Positions 1 through 8,349 of a stretch of DNA of 64,000 bases are shown here, piece after piece. Below the pieces are notes generated by a model. It saw nothing but the letters and a program-made list of their open reading frames with translations, did not search any database and was not told the DNA's origin. Made by a program: the position numbers and the translations under genes. The stretch covers positions 460,532 through 524,531 of the forward strand of contig NZ_SOHM01000031.1 of NCBI RefSeq assembly GCF_004403945.1, written 5' to 3'. The stretch comes from Cryobacterium lactosi. GTDB taxonomy: Bacteria > Actinomycetota > Actinomycetes > Actinomycetales > Microbacteriaceae. The first letter of the stretch is position 1, and the number at the start of each line of letters is the position of its first letter.

Positions 1-243
1 ACCGGCGACGCCGTGCGCGGCGAGCTGCTGAACGACTTCGGCATCGAGATCGGTACCTCGTTCGGCCCGCTGCACGGCAAGGTCTGGCGCATCGGCACCA
101 TGGGGTACAACGCCCGCAAGGACACCGTGCTCACCACCCTGGCCGCCCTCGAGCAGGTGCTGCGCCGCTCCGGCGCCACCGTGACCGGCGGCGGCGGAGT
201 GGGCGCCGCATACGAGGTGTACCAGGACGCCGCCGGCTCATGA
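1..243 (+). CDS. pucG: C-terminal part of a class V PLP aminotransferase, probably ureidoglycine-glyoxylate aminotransferase
   Basis: The frame is open from the first base, so only about the last 80 codons are present. The stretches LLNDFGIEIG and KVWRIGTMGYNA resemble the C-terminal small domain of alanine-glyoxylate-type aminotransferases. In known purine pathways PucG transfers the amino group of (S)-ureidoglycine to glyoxylate. The stop overlaps the start of allC by four bases (ATGA), so the two are translationally coupled and probably act in consecutive steps. The lysine that binds PLP lies outside the window, so the specific name rests on context; serine-pyruvate or alanine-glyoxylate aminotransferase is the alternative. 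Confidence 0.7.
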   Translation, partial: TGDAVRGELLNDFGIEIGTSFGPLHGKVWRIGTMGYNARKDTVLTTLAALEQVLRRSGATVTGGGGVGAAYEVYQDAAGS

Positions 244-1547
244 CTGCGCTCACCGACAGCATCCACCGCACCGGCGCCGCCGCGGTACTCGACCGCTGCG
301 ACGAACTCGCCACCCACACCAGTGCGCCCGACGGCCTGATCGAGCGGGTCTACCTCTCGCCGGAGCACGCTGCCGTGAACGCCCTGGCCGCCGGGTGGAT
401 GAGGGACGCCGGCATGGCCACCTGGCAGGACGCCGCGGGCAACCAGTGCGGCCGCCTCGAGGGAGCAACCCCCGGGCTGCCCGCGCTGCTGCTCGGCTCG
501 CACCTGGACACCGTGCCCTCGGCCGGCCGGTACGACGGCATCCTCGGCGTGCTCACCGCCATCGCCGTGGTCGACCGCATCCAGGCCAGCGGTCGTTCCT
601 TGCCGTTCGCGCTGGAGGTCGTGGCCTTCGGCGACGAAGAGGGCACCCGGTTCGGCACCGCGCTGCTCGGTAGCCGGGCGCTGGCCGGCACCTGGCTGGA
701 TGCCTGGTGGGAGCTGACAGACGAGGCGGGAACCACCCTGCACGACGCGTTTCTGGCCTTCGGCCTCGACCCGGCCGCCATCACCGCCGCCGCCCGCACC
801 TCCAACGACTTCGTCGGCTACCTCGAGACCCACATCGAGCAGGGCCCGCTGCTCGAGGAGCGCGACCTGCCGCTCGGCATCGTGTCGTCGATCGCCGGCG
901 CCCGGCGCTTCCAGATCACCGTCACCGGCAAGGCCGGCCACTCCGGCACCCCCTGGACCCACCGGAGGGACGCCCTGGCCGGCGCCAGCGAGGCCATCGT
1001 GGCCATCGAACGGCTCGCCCGCGGCGCCGACCTGATCGCCACGGTCGGGCACCTCGAGGTGTTCCCCGACGCCGTGAACGTGATCGCCGGACGGGCCGAG
1101 TTCAGCCTCGACCTGCGCGGCCGGTTCGATGCGGACCGCGACAGCGTCTGGCAGCAGATCGAGGCCCTGCTCGACGAGATCTGCGCCGCCCGCGGCCTGC
1201 ACGTCGCGGTGCACCAGACGCACTCGGCGCCCGCGGCGCGCTGCAGCGACAGGTTGCGCGGGGTGATCGCGGCGGGCATCGAGGCTGCGGGCATCCGTGC
1301 CGGCGCCGCTGCCGAAGCCGAACCGCTTGAGCTGCTCTCGATGGCCGGCCACGACGCCATGGCCGTTGCCCACCTCACCGAGATCGGCATGCTCTTCGTG
1401 CGCTGCGCCGGGGGAGTGAGCCACCACCCCGACGAATCCGTCACCGAAGCCGATGTGGCCCGGGCGCTGGATGCCTTCGAGGCCGCGGTGCTGGCCTTGG
1501 CCGACGCGCACCCCGCCCAGGCGCAGCAGCCGCGGGACCCCGCATGA
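240..1547 (+). CDS. allC: Allantoate amidohydrolase (M20 family)
   Basis: A 435-residue M20-type metal-dependent amidohydrolase. Metal ligands are visible as GSHLDT (H88, D90), YDG (D99), the EE pair at 133-134, THIEQGP (H198) and a late AGHDAM. The dimerisation lid starts near GKAGHSGTPW at about 230. Allantoate amidohydrolases release ammonia and CO2 from allantoate to give ureidoglycine, the substrate of the enzyme encoded just upstream. N-carbamoyl-L-amino acid hydrolase and ureidoglycolate amidohydrolase share the fold, but the surrounding uricase, allantoinase and OHCU genes favour allantoate. It overlaps both neighbours by four bases, so the start is well fixed. Confidence 0.85.
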   Translation: MTALTDSIHRTGAAAVLDRCDELATHTSAPDGLIERVYLSPEHAAVNALAAGWMRDAGMATWQDAAGNQCGRLEGATPGLPALLLGSHLDTVPSAGRYDGILGVLTAIAVVDRIQASGRSLPFALEVVAFGDEEGTRFGTALLGSRALAGTWLDAWWELTDEAGTTLHDAFLAFGLDPAAITAAARTSNDFVGYLETHIEQGPLLEERDLPLGIVSSIAGARRFQITVTGKAGHSGTPWTHRRDALAGASEAIVAIERLARGADLIATVGHLEVFPDAVNVIAGRAEFSLDLRGRFDADRDSVWQQIEALLDEICAARGLHVAVHQTHSAPAARCSDRLRGVIAAGIEAAGIRAGAAAEAEPLELLSMAGHDAMAVAHLTEIGMLFVRCAGGVSHHPDESVTEADVARALDAFEAAVLALADAHPAQAQQPRDPA

Positions 1548-2389
1548 CCATGAACATCGGCCAGCGCATCGACGGCCGGTACGGCGAACTCTCGCCGCAG
1601 GAACAGCGTGCCGCGGACTTCATCCTCGACCACATGAGCGACCTCGCGGTGTACAACGCGTCGGAGCTGGCCAGGCTCAGCGGCGTGTCCAAGGCCACAG
1701 TGTCCAGGCTGTTCCGCCGCCTCGGCTTCCAGGATTCCGCCGAGGTGCGCGAGCACGCCAGAGCACTCCGCAGTCTGGGCGCACCGCTCGGCGGTCCGGG
1801 AGCCTCCGCCGGCACACCGTCGAGGCTGGCCGCGCACGCCGAAGCCGAACACGACAACCTGCGCCGCCTGCTGGTGACCCTGGAGGACGGCCGGCTCGAC
1901 GCCGCCGCCCGGCTGGTGCAGTCGGCCCAGAACGTGGTGATCGTGGGGCTGCGCAACAGCTACCCGCTGGCGCTGCACCTGCGGCAGCAGCTGGTGCAGG
2001 CACGCGACCACGTGCGGCTCGCGCCGCTGCCCGGCCAGTCGCTCGGCGAAGAGCTGGCCGGTCTCGGCCCGCGTGACGTGGTGGTGCTGATGGGCTTCCG
2101 CCGCCGCGTGTCCGGTTTCGGCGACATCGTGGCCGCCATTCGCCGCCGCGACGTGCCGCTGGTGCTCATCGCCGATTCCTCGGCCCGCAAGTACTCCGAT
2201 CAGGCCACGCACTGGCTGGAATGCCCGGTGGACTCGGTGTCGGCGTTCGACAGCTACGCCACGGCGATGAGCCTGGTGAACCTGCTGGCCACCGGCGCGA
2301 TGGGCGCTCAGGTGCGCGAGAGCCGCACCCGGATCGCGGCCATCACGAGCGTCTATGAAGACCTCGAGGAACTCGAAGCACCCTGGTGA
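1544..2389 (+). CDS. RpiR-family transcriptional regulator (HTH plus SIS domain)
   Basis: 281 residues. The first 80 or so form an RpiR-type helix-turn-helix with YNASELARLSGVSKATVSR. Residues about 125-250 form a SIS (sugar isomerase) fold starting with VQSAQNVVIVGLRNSYPLAL. RpiR proteins bind DNA as dimers and sense small, often phosphorylated, ligands through SIS; some actinobacterial members regulate purine or allantoin use. It overlaps the end of allC by four bases, so it is probably co-transcribed with allC and is the best local candidate for a purine-pathway regulator. The ligand and operator cannot be read from the sequence. Confidence 0.85.
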   Translation: MTMNIGQRIDGRYGELSPQEQRAADFILDHMSDLAVYNASELARLSGVSKATVSRLFRRLGFQDSAEVREHARALRSLGAPLGGPGASAGTPSRLAAHAEAEHDNLRRLLVTLEDGRLDAAARLVQSAQNVVIVGLRNSYPLALHLRQQLVQARDHVRLAPLPGQSLGEELAGLGPRDVVVLMGFRRRVSGFGDIVAAIRRRDVPLVLIADSSARKYSDQATHWLECPVDSVSAFDSYATAMSLVNLLATGAMGAQVRESRTRIAAITSVYEDLEELEAPW

Positions 2390-2396
2390 CCACGAC

Positions 2397-3050
2397 TCAT
2401 GCGGTCGACGGCTCGTCGACGTCCAGGCCCGTGCCCAGGTCGTCGCAGGGCACCGCGGTGACCCGGTGCGCCACCAGGTACGGTCGCGCGCCGGTGTCGC
2501 CGGTCAGGGCCGCTCGCAGCGGCGCCCAGTGCTCGCGGCCGATGACCACCGGATGCCCGGGCAGTCCCGCGAAGTGCGCCTGCCGGAGGGTATCCGGCGT
2601 CACGGCGTCGACCAGCCGCCGCACAATGGCCGCATTCAGGTCGGGCACATCCACCGGAACCAGGGCCACTGCGGTCACGGCGTCACCGTCGGTCTCCGGC
2701 TTGTCGCGTTGCAGCCTGTCGAGCCCGGCATCGAGGGACGCCGACAGTCCCGCTGCCCAGTCCTGCGCCTGCACAACCCGCAGCCTGTCCGGCCGCTCGA
2801 ACCTGTCGGAAGCTGCGCGAAGCAGGCTCTCCGCCTCGGCACCGCTCGCCCCCAGCACCACCAGGATCGGATCGCAGCCGGCGGCCTCCAGGGCCAGGGC
2901 GGCACGCACCAGCCAGGGTTCCCCGGTCGCCTCGACGACCAGCGCCTTGGGGCGTCCGTACCGGCTGCCGGCGCCGGCGGCCAGGACCAGCCCGGCCACC
3001 CGCGGCGCGTGTGCCGGCCGGGTGAGATCGTCGGAATGCATGCCTGTCAT
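2397..3050 (-). CDS. MocA/MobA-like nucleotidyltransferase (molybdenum cofactor cytidylyltransferase candidate)
   Basis: 217 residues from ATG at 3050 (a second ATG follows at 3041). The N-terminus carries the nucleotide-binding signature GLVLAAGAGSRYGRPKAL, and a later ALVPVDVPD segment matches the metal and nucleotide site of MobA-like NTP transferases. MocA enzymes join CTP to molybdopterin to make the MCD cofactor used by xanthine-dehydrogenase-family enzymes, which fits the xdh genes at 17.7-21.4 kb. It converges on the RpiR gene with a 7-bp gap and diverges from uraD. A longer open frame upstream would run through uraD and is not credible. Confidence 0.75.
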   Translation of the reverse strand: MTGMHSDDLTRPAHAPRVAGLVLAAGAGSRYGRPKALVVEATGEPWLVRAALALEAAGCDPILVVLGASGAEAESLLRAASDRFERPDRLRVVQAQDWAAGLSASLDAGLDRLQRDKPETDGDAVTAVALVPVDVPDLNAAIVRRLVDAVTPDTLRQAHFAGLPGHPVVIGREHWAPLRAALTGDTGARPYLVAHRVTAVPCDDLGTGLDVDEPSTA

Positions 3051-3125
3051 CGTACGGGCCGCGGCCCAACCCGCTCCTCGACCTCGCCACCCTTCTCGAC
3101 CGACGATCGCCATCCGGAGGACCCC

Positions 3126-3677
3126 ATGACCACGATTCCCGCCGGCGACGATCTGCGCACCGCGCTCCTCGCCTGCCTGGCCGTGCCCCGCTGGGCCGAC
3201 GAGGTCGCCGGTCACGCGCCCTTTGCCTCGGCCGCCGAGCTCATCGAGACCGCCAGGGTGGCCGCCACCCCGCTGCCCAGGAGTGAGATCGACCAGGCCA
3301 TGGCGGAGCATCCGCGGATCGGCGACAGGCCCACCGGCACCTCGCCGGCCGCTGGGTTCTCCCGCACCGAGCAGGCCTCGGTCGATGCCGACGACGCCGA
3401 GCTCGCAGCGGCCATCGCCGACGGCAACCGGGTTTACGAGGAGCGGTTCGGCCGGGTCTTCCTCATCCGGGCGGCCGGACGCAGCCGCCGGGAGATCCTC
3501 GCCGAACTGCAACGCCGGCTGGCCCTCGACGACCACACCGAGGCCGGCATCGTCGGCTCGGAGTTGCGCGACATCGCCCTACTCCGTTTGGGAGTTCTGG
3601 CCCTGCAGTGGCAGGATGTCCCGGTGCCCGAATCCGCAACCCCCGACTCCGCCGCCTCGCAGGACGCCCCGCGATGA
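3126..3677 (+). CDS. uraD: OHCU decarboxylase
   Basis: 183 residues from ATG at 3126, preceded by a GGAGG site. EHPRIGDRP at 61-69 supplies the catalytic histidine of the OHCU decarboxylase family, and FGRVFLIRAAGRS and REILAELQRRL are typical of the second half. The enzyme decarboxylates 2-oxo-4-hydroxy-4-carboxy-5-ureidoimidazoline to S-allantoin, the last step of urate breakdown to allantoin. It overlaps uraH by four bases, so the two successive enzymes are coupled. The proline- and alanine-rich last 20 residues look dispensable. Confidence 0.9.
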   Translation: MTTIPAGDDLRTALLACLAVPRWADEVAGHAPFASAAELIETARVAATPLPRSEIDQAMAEHPRIGDRPTGTSPAAGFSRTEQASVDADDAELAAAIADGNRVYEERFGRVFLIRAAGRSRREILAELQRRLALDDHTEAGIVGSELRDIALLRLGVLALQWQDVPVPESATPDSAASQDAPR

Positions 3678-4018
3678 GCGCGCGCAGTCACATCACGACC
3701 CACGTGCTCGATTCGGTGACCGGACGGCCCGCTGCAGCCATCAGCGTTGTGCTCGAACACCACGCACACGGCAGCTGGCGTGAGGTGGCGACCGCGCAGA
3801 CGGATGCCGACGGCCGGGTCAGCGAACTCGGTCCAGAGGCCGTCTCCGCGGGGCGGTACCGCATCACCTTCGACACCGGAAGCTACTTCGCCGCCCGCGG
3901 GCAGGCGACCTTCTACCCGCACGTCACCATCGTCTTCGAGCTGGCCGACGAGTCGGCGCACTATCACGTGCCGCTGCTGCTCAGCCCGTTCGCGTACTCC
4001 ACCTACCGGGGCAGCTGA
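3674..4018 (+). CDS. uraH: 5-hydroxyisourate hydrolase (transthyretin-like)
   Basis: A 114-residue HIUase. The N-terminal ITTHVLDSVTGRPA gives the catalytic histidine (H10), the middle RYRITFDTGSYF supplies the conserved arginine region, and the protein ends in the diagnostic YRGS tetrapeptide. It hydrolyses 5-hydroxyisourate, the product of urate oxidase, to OHCU, which UraD then decarboxylates. The ATG overlaps the uraD stop. Length and motifs match the family, so confidence is high. Confidence 0.95.
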   Translation: MSARSHITTHVLDSVTGRPAAAISVVLEHHAHGSWREVATAQTDADGRVSELGPEAVSAGRYRITFDTGSYFAARGQATFYPHVTIVFELADESAHYHVPLLLSPFAYSTYRGS

Positions 4019-4052
4019 GCCGGACCGCGCTAGTGGGTTGCCGGAAGCGCGC

Positions 4053-4066
4053 CCGGGTCGGCCCGG
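4053..4066. terminator. Small GC hairpin between convergent uraH and yedK-type genes
   Basis: CCGGG, a 4-base TCGG loop and CCCGG form a 5-bp stem in the 51-bp gap between convergent genes. There is no T-run, so termination is only a guess from position. Confidence 0.25.
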
Positions 4067-4069
4067 CCG

Positions 4070-4795
4070 CTAGACGTCGAGCGCCGCCACCAGGCTCGCA
4101 TCCTGCGGGTCGATGGCCCGCACGCTGTTCACCCTGCGGTCCACCAAGCGGGTGCGTATGGTGGCCGCCACCGCGGTGGACGTGCGGTCCAACAGGTCGA
4201 TCATGGCCGTGCGGTTCTTCGCCGACTCGGTGGGGTTCGCCGCGGTGATCGACTGCGGGTTCAGCCAGGTCGCCCAGGTGTCGGGTTCGAGGAAGGCCGG
4301 CATCCGGTCGTGCACCTCGCCGGAGGCATCCCTGGCCTCCCGGGTGACCACGGCGAAGACGCGGGACCACCCACCGTCGGCGTCCTTCGACGCCCAACTG
4401 AGCCCGGCGGCGGCGAGCAGACCGTCGCCGTGGATGAAGTGCGGTTGCTTGGCGCCCTTCTCTCCGGTCCACTCGTAGTAACCGAGCATCGGCACGATGC
4501 AGCGGGCATTCGAGAACGCGCCGACCCAGAAACGCTGGTCGAGCTTTTCGAGCCGGGCGTTGATGATGGGCCCGCGACGCGGTGCCCCGGCCGGCTGGGG
4601 CCAGTCCCAGGTGGCGAGCGTCACCTCCCTGGTGGGATGCTCGGCGCCCTCTGGCTGCCACTCGCGCACGATGGGGGCCGGGTCGGTGGGCGCGATGCTG
4701 TAGCTGGGCCGCCAGTCGCCGGCGCGGCCGCCGGCCGCGACGAAATCCCGAATCAGGTCGTCGACGTCTTCATTCATCGCAAATCTGCCGCACAT
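4070..4795 (-). CDS. SOS response-associated peptidase (YedK/HMCES family)
   Basis: 241 residues starting MCGRF, so after methionine removal Cys2 is the N-terminal nucleophile that links to abasic sites in single-stranded DNA. Other expected residues are present: N79 in INAR, E108 in GYYEWTG and H162 in VHDRMP. HMCES/YedK proteins protect abasic DNA by forming a thiazolidine crosslink. The gene has no functional link to the purine genes around it; the VOC gene upstream is on the same strand 48 bp away. All active-site residues look intact. Confidence 0.9.
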   Translation of the reverse strand: MCGRFAMNEDVDDLIRDFVAAGGRAGDWRPSYSIAPTDPAPIVREWQPEGAEHPTREVTLATWDWPQPAGAPRRGPIINARLEKLDQRFWVGAFSNARCIVPMLGYYEWTGEKGAKQPHFIHGDGLLAAAGLSWASKDADGGWSRVFAVVTREARDASGEVHDRMPAFLEPDTWATWLNPQSITAANPTESAKNRTAMIDLLDRTSTAVAATIRTRLVDRRVNSVRAIDPQDASLVAALDV

Positions 4796-4843
4796 GAGGG
4801 CGAGAGTACCCCGTCAGCGCCACCGAGTCACGCGTGGACCGGC

Positions 4844-5299
4844 TCAGCTTTGGGCACCCACACGAGACGAGAACCGTACGAGGTAGCCGTCCGGGTCCTG
4901 CACCAGAAACTGGGCCACACCGGCCCGGGTGGCCCCGGTCTCGTACCACTTGGTCTCTGCGGCCATGAACAGCGGCCACTCGGCCGCGGCGAGGCGCTCG
5001 AGCAGCCCGGCGATGTCGGGCAGCATGATCTGAAAGTTGATGCCGCGTCCGAGCGGGCGCTCCAGGGCGCCGGGGATCCAGTTCCGCCCGACGCCGACCT
5101 GCTCGAGCATCAGATGGGCGGTGCCGGTGCGCAGGTACGCGAAACCGTCATCTGGCCGGTCGTAGAGCACCTCGAAGCCACAGAGGCCGACCCAGAAGTC
5201 CAGACTGGCAGCGAGATCCTCGATCAGGAGCTCGGGCACCAGATCCGGGAAGAACACCGGCTCCGGCGACGAGGAAGTGTCGGTGCCTGCTGCGCTCAT
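4844..5299 (-). CDS. VOC-family protein (glyoxalase/bleomycin-resistance type)
   Basis: 151 residues from ATG at 5299. The protein has the paired beta-alpha-beta-beta-beta pattern of vicinal oxygen chelate folds, with LVPELLIEDLAASLDFWVGL at the front, a central HLMLEQ segment and a late FLVQDPDGYLVRF strand holding the typical DPDG turn. Substrate is unknown; bleomycin-binding proteins have this size, and a small-molecule dioxygenase or isomerase is equally possible. It diverges from the GNAT gene across a 70-bp gap. Confidence 0.75.
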   Translation of the reverse strand: MSAAGTDTSSSPEPVFFPDLVPELLIEDLAASLDFWVGLCGFEVLYDRPDDGFAYLRTGTAHLMLEQVGVGRNWIPGALERPLGRGINFQIMLPDIAGLLERLAAAEWPLFMAAETKWYETGATRAGVAQFLVQDPDGYLVRFSSRVGAQS

Positions 5300-5369
5300 G
5301 CGTTCCAGTATGGCGGCGAGCCGTGCGCTATCCGCTTCCTGAGGGCGTCCGCTCCGCCACAATCGACTC

Positions 5370-5855
5370 ATGAGCCACGAATCGAGTCCACCCGGCGAAG
5401 TCTTGATCGAGAGTGCCACCCCAGAGGATCTGCCGGCATTGGCCGGGTTGCGCTGGCGGTGGGTCCTGGAGAACGAGGGCGATCCCGTCGTCAGCCTCGA
5501 CGAGTTCGTAAGGGTCTTCGCCGAATGGGCGCTGGCGCACAGCGCGTCGCACCACTGCACGATCGCCCGCCGCGGCGAGACCGTCGTGGGCATGGCCTGG
5601 CTGGCCACGATTGCCCGCGTGCCGAGTTCGCGGGCGCCGGTGCGGGCCTCCGGCGACGTGCAGAGTGTGTACGTCGTCCCTGCCGAACGAAACTTCGGCA
5701 TTGGCGGGCGGATGCTCGCTGCCGTCCTTGAGCGAGCCTTCGACGCCGGCCTCGAGCGGGTCACCGTGCACTCGACGGCCGGTGCCGTCACCGCGTACGA
5801 GCGGGCCGGCTTCGCCGCATCCGCATGCCTGCTTCAGGCCACTCGCACGCCCTGA
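5370..5855 (+). CDS. GNAT-family N-acetyltransferase
   Basis: 161 residues covering a single GNAT domain. The acetyl-CoA pyrophosphate loop is seen in QSVYVVPAERNFGIGGRML (about 98-116), followed by the alpha helix AAVLERAFDAGLERVTVH and the final AYERAGFA motif. It would acetylate an amine on a small molecule or protein; nothing in the context tells which. The translation start near 5370 is the first ATG after the divergent VOC gene. Confidence 0.85.
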   Translation: MSHESSPPGEVLIESATPEDLPALAGLRWRWVLENEGDPVVSLDEFVRVFAEWALAHSASHHCTIARRGETVVGMAWLATIARVPSSRAPVRASGDVQSVYVVPAERNFGIGGRMLAAVLERAFDAGLERVTVHSTAGAVTAYERAGFAASACLLQATRTP

Positions 5856-5862
5856 CGCGGCA

Positions 5863-5926
5863 ACTGTTGCCACGTCGGACACATGGTCCCGGTACGCCGG
5901 GCACATTTGTCCGCACGGGCAACAGT
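5863..5926. repeat. Intergenic palindromic repeat, copy 1
   Basis: A long imperfect inverted repeat between the GNAT and DinB genes. The outer arms ACTGTTGCC (5863-5871) and GGCAACAGT (5918-5926) pair exactly. A middle segment around GGACA/TGTCC and an inner CCCGG/CCGGG stem extend the hairpin. Bases 5909-5924 are identical, in inverted orientation, to 21622-21637 in the second copy, so this is a dispersed element rather than a lone terminator. Confidence 0.6.
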
Positions 5927-5964
5927 CGCGCCGTAGAAGCCTCGGGCTGTGGAAGGCTGAGGTC

Positions 5965-6480
5965 ATGACGCGCACCGACCCACATCCCGCCACCGACGAG
6001 CACCGGTCGCTGGACGAGTTCCTCGACTATCAGCGGGAGACCCTGCTGCTCAAGGCCGAGGGGCTGGACCGGGCGGGCCTCAACGTCGCGGTGGCGCCAT
6101 CCACCCTCACCCTGGCCGGCCTGCTCAAACACCTGGCCTTCGTGGAGGACCGCTGGATCCAGTCCAGGTTCCTCGGCCGCTCCGACGACGAGCTCGAACC
6201 CTGGGGCAGCGCTCCGTGGCACGAGGACCGCGATTGGGAGTTCACGAGCGCCGCCGACGACGACCCCGACGAGCTGCGTGCGCTGTACCGGGTGGCCTGC
6301 GAACGCAGCCGCCGCGCCACAGCCGGCCGGAGCCTCGACGAGCTCGTGGTCACGCCGGGCCGGGACGGCGAGGTGTGGAGCCTCCGTTGGATCCTGCTGC
6401 ACCTGATCGAGGAGACGGCCAGGCACTCTGGCCACGCCGACCTGATCCGCGAGGCCGTGGACGGGACCGTCGGCGAGTAA
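5965..6480 (+). CDS. DinB-like / DUF664 family protein
   Basis: 171 residues from ATG at 5965. The sequence predicts a four-helix bundle. Histidines that could bind a metal lie in LLKHLAFVEDRW (H56) and in the C-terminal RWILLHLIEETARHSGHADL, the pattern of the DinB/mycothiol-dependent superfamily. Actinobacterial members often use mycothiol or bacillithiol-type thiols, but the substrate here is unknown. It follows the palindromic repeat, which lies between it and the GNAT gene, so it may have its own promoter. Confidence 0.8.
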   Translation: MTRTDPHPATDEHRSLDEFLDYQRETLLLKAEGLDRAGLNVAVAPSTLTLAGLLKHLAFVEDRWIQSRFLGRSDDELEPWGSAPWHEDRDWEFTSAADDDPDELRALYRVACERSRRATAGRSLDELVVTPGRDGEVWSLRWILLHLIEETARHSGHADLIREAVDGTVGE

Positions 6481-6534
6481 CAGTTGGCCGGGCTGGCGGT
6501 TCCCCTCGGCGCGCACGCCGGTTACGGTGTGCGC

Positions 6535-6900
6535 ATGAGCGCATCGACCCAGTGGGCACCGCCATCCGTTCCCGCCGACGGGTGGAACAACAACCAGATC
6601 GCGGTGGGGGCGCGCACGGTGTTCCTGTGGGCGCTCGGCGTGCTCGTCGGCTCGTGGGTTTTTGCTATCGGGCTGGCCTCGTCGCAGAGCCTCGGCGTCT
6701 TTGTGTCCTGGTTGGGCTCCGCCACCGCGACGGGCCTGGCGATCTGGGCGATCGTCCTGGGCAGCATCGGCGTCGGCCGCGCGGCGAAGCTCGGCGGCTA
6801 CCGCCGCGGCACCGCGCTCACGGGTCTGCTCGGCGGCCTTGGCGTTCTGTTGATCGCCCCGGTCGTGGTGCTGCTCGGCTCGCTCCTGCTCCTGGGGTGA
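6535..6900 (+). CDS. Small membrane protein of unknown function
   Basis: 121 residues from ATG at 6535; a TTG further upstream is less likely. After a proline-rich, soluble 25-residue N-terminus there are about three hydrophobic segments (around TVFLWALGVLVGSWVFAIGL, LAIWAIVLGSIGVG and LGVLLIAPVVVLLGSLLLL). A short basic loop GRAAKLGGYRRG sits between the second and third, as in DUF4190-like proteins. It converges on guaD with a 24-bp gap. No function can be assigned. Confidence 0.65.
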   Translation: MSASTQWAPPSVPADGWNNNQIAVGARTVFLWALGVLVGSWVFAIGLASSQSLGVFVSWLGSATATGLAIWAIVLGSIGVGRAAKLGGYRRGTALTGLLGGLGVLLIAPVVVLLGSLLLLG

Positions 6901-6924
6901 GCGCCCCAGCCCAGCTTGGCGGGG

Positions 6925-8349
6925 TTACGGGGCGGTGACGCGGCGGCCCCGCACGAAGACACCGGTGATGGCCGGCTGGCGGAGGGCCATCAACAGGGCG
7001 AACAGGGTCTGGTCGGTGGCCATGGCCTCGTCGTCGGCGCGGATGCCGTTGGCCAGCACCGCCGCGAGCGGCTCCCACCGGTCGGGCTCGATGAGCAGGA
7101 AGTCCGCATCCTTGCCCACATCGAGGTTGCCATAGCGCTCTTCCATGTCGAGCGCCCGGGCACCGGCCAGGGTGGCGGTGAACAGCAGCTCGGCGGGGCT
7201 GATCGACAGGCCCGCGTCGCCCGGCTCGGACAGGTGCACCTTGAAGCAGTCGTTGAGCACCCGGCTCATCAGCCACTCGTCGCCGGCGCCGATGTCCGAG
7301 CCCAGCGCCACGTTCACGCCGAAGCCCGTGGTGCGAGTCCACGGCATGGTGCCGGAGCCGAGGAACTGCTGCGAGGTGGGGCAGTGCGCGATCGACGAGC
7401 CGGTCTCGGCCAGCCTGGACAGCTCGACGTCCTCGCAGTGCACGGCGTGCGCCAGGATGCTGCGGCGCCCGAGCAGGCTCGACCCGCCGACGACGGAGCC
7501 GGGCAGGAACTTCCCGTCGTAGGTGTCCAGGTAGTTCTCAACCTGGTAGATGGCCTTGACCACGTCGATCTCGCCGGTCTCCGGGCGGTTGTTCTCGTTG
7601 AGGTGGCTGTGGAAGTAGACCCCGTCGCCGCGCACCCCGTCGTAGAGCTCACCGAGCGCCGCCAGGGTGTGCGGTGTCACCGACAGGCTGAACCTGGGCA
7701 CCACGGCGACCTGCAGCAGCGCCGTGCGCGGGTCCCCGGTGTCGCGGGCGTGCCAGCGAGAGATCTCGTCGCCGACCAGGTCGAGGGCACGGGCCTCCGA
7801 GGTGACCAGGGCGCTGGCCGACTCCGGCCCGACGGTCTGGATGCCGCGGCCGCTGACCAGGCGAAGCCCGGCCCGCTCCGACTCGGCGAACAGCGCGTCC
7901 TGGGCGTGCGGGAACGCCGAGCCGAACACCAGGGCGCTCGTGGTTCCCGCCGCGGTGCGCCGCCGGGTGAAGTCGCGGGCGATCGCGGCGGCGAACTCGT
8001 CGTCCTGCAGCCGGGTCTCGGCGGGGAACACACAGTTGTCCAGCCACTCGAGCAGCTGGCCTCCGCCGTAGGCATCCGTGGAGTAGGTCTGCGGAAAGTG
8101 AATGTGGGTGTCGACGAAGCCGGGCAGGATGAAGCCGCCCCCGGTGTCGGTCACCGGCAGAGACGAGAAGCCCGCTGGCAGGTCGGCGGCCCGGCCGACC
8201 CAGGCGATGGTGCCGTCGGATGCGGTGACCAGGGCGCCCTGGGGCAGGGAGACCAGGTGGGCCGGCGCTTCGGCGAGAGTGGGGGAGCCGGTGACGTGGA
8301 AGACGTGGCCGAGGTAGACGTGCCCCAAGGATGTGGCGGCGACGCTCAT
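6925..8349 (-). CDS. guaD: Guanine deaminase
   Basis: 474 residues of the metal-dependent amidohydrolase superfamily. Zinc ligands and signature motifs are DTHIHFPQ (H82, H84), HSHLNEN (H247, H249), HAVHCED (301-307), HCPTSQQFLGSG and SDIGAG (D352). The combination is characteristic of guanine deaminases, which convert guanine to xanthine. Its start overlaps the stop of the uricase gene by one base (TGATG), so it is the last gene of an allB-uox-guaD operon. It feeds xanthine to the dehydrogenase encoded at 17.7 kb. Confidence 0.92.
   Translation of the reverse strand: MSVAATSLGHVYLGHVFHVTGSPTLAEAPAHLVSLPQGALVTASDGTIAWVGRAADLPAGFSSLPVTDTGGGFILPGFVDTHIHFPQTYSTDAYGGGQLLEWLDNCVFPAETRLQDDEFAAAIARDFTRRRTAAGTTSALVFGSAFPHAQDALFAESERAGLRLVSGRGIQTVGPESASALVTSEARALDLVGDEISRWHARDTGDPRTALLQVAVVPRFSLSVTPHTLAALGELYDGVRGDGVYFHSHLNENNRPETGEIDVVKAIYQVENYLDTYDGKFLPGSVVGGSSLLGRRSILAHAVHCEDVELSRLAETGSSIAHCPTSQQFLGSGTMPWTRTTGFGVNVALGSDIGAGDEWLMSRVLNDCFKVHLSEPGDAGLSISPAELLFTATLAGARALDMEERYGNLDVGKDADFLLIEPDRWEPLAAVLANGIRADDEAMATDQTLFALLMALRQPAITGVFVRGRRVTAP

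Noticed and set aside
818..2212. Long minus-strand open frame across allC and rpiR
   Set aside because: High GC makes long antisense frames common. It is arginine-, histidine- and glycine-rich, has no domain, and lies opposite two well-supported genes.
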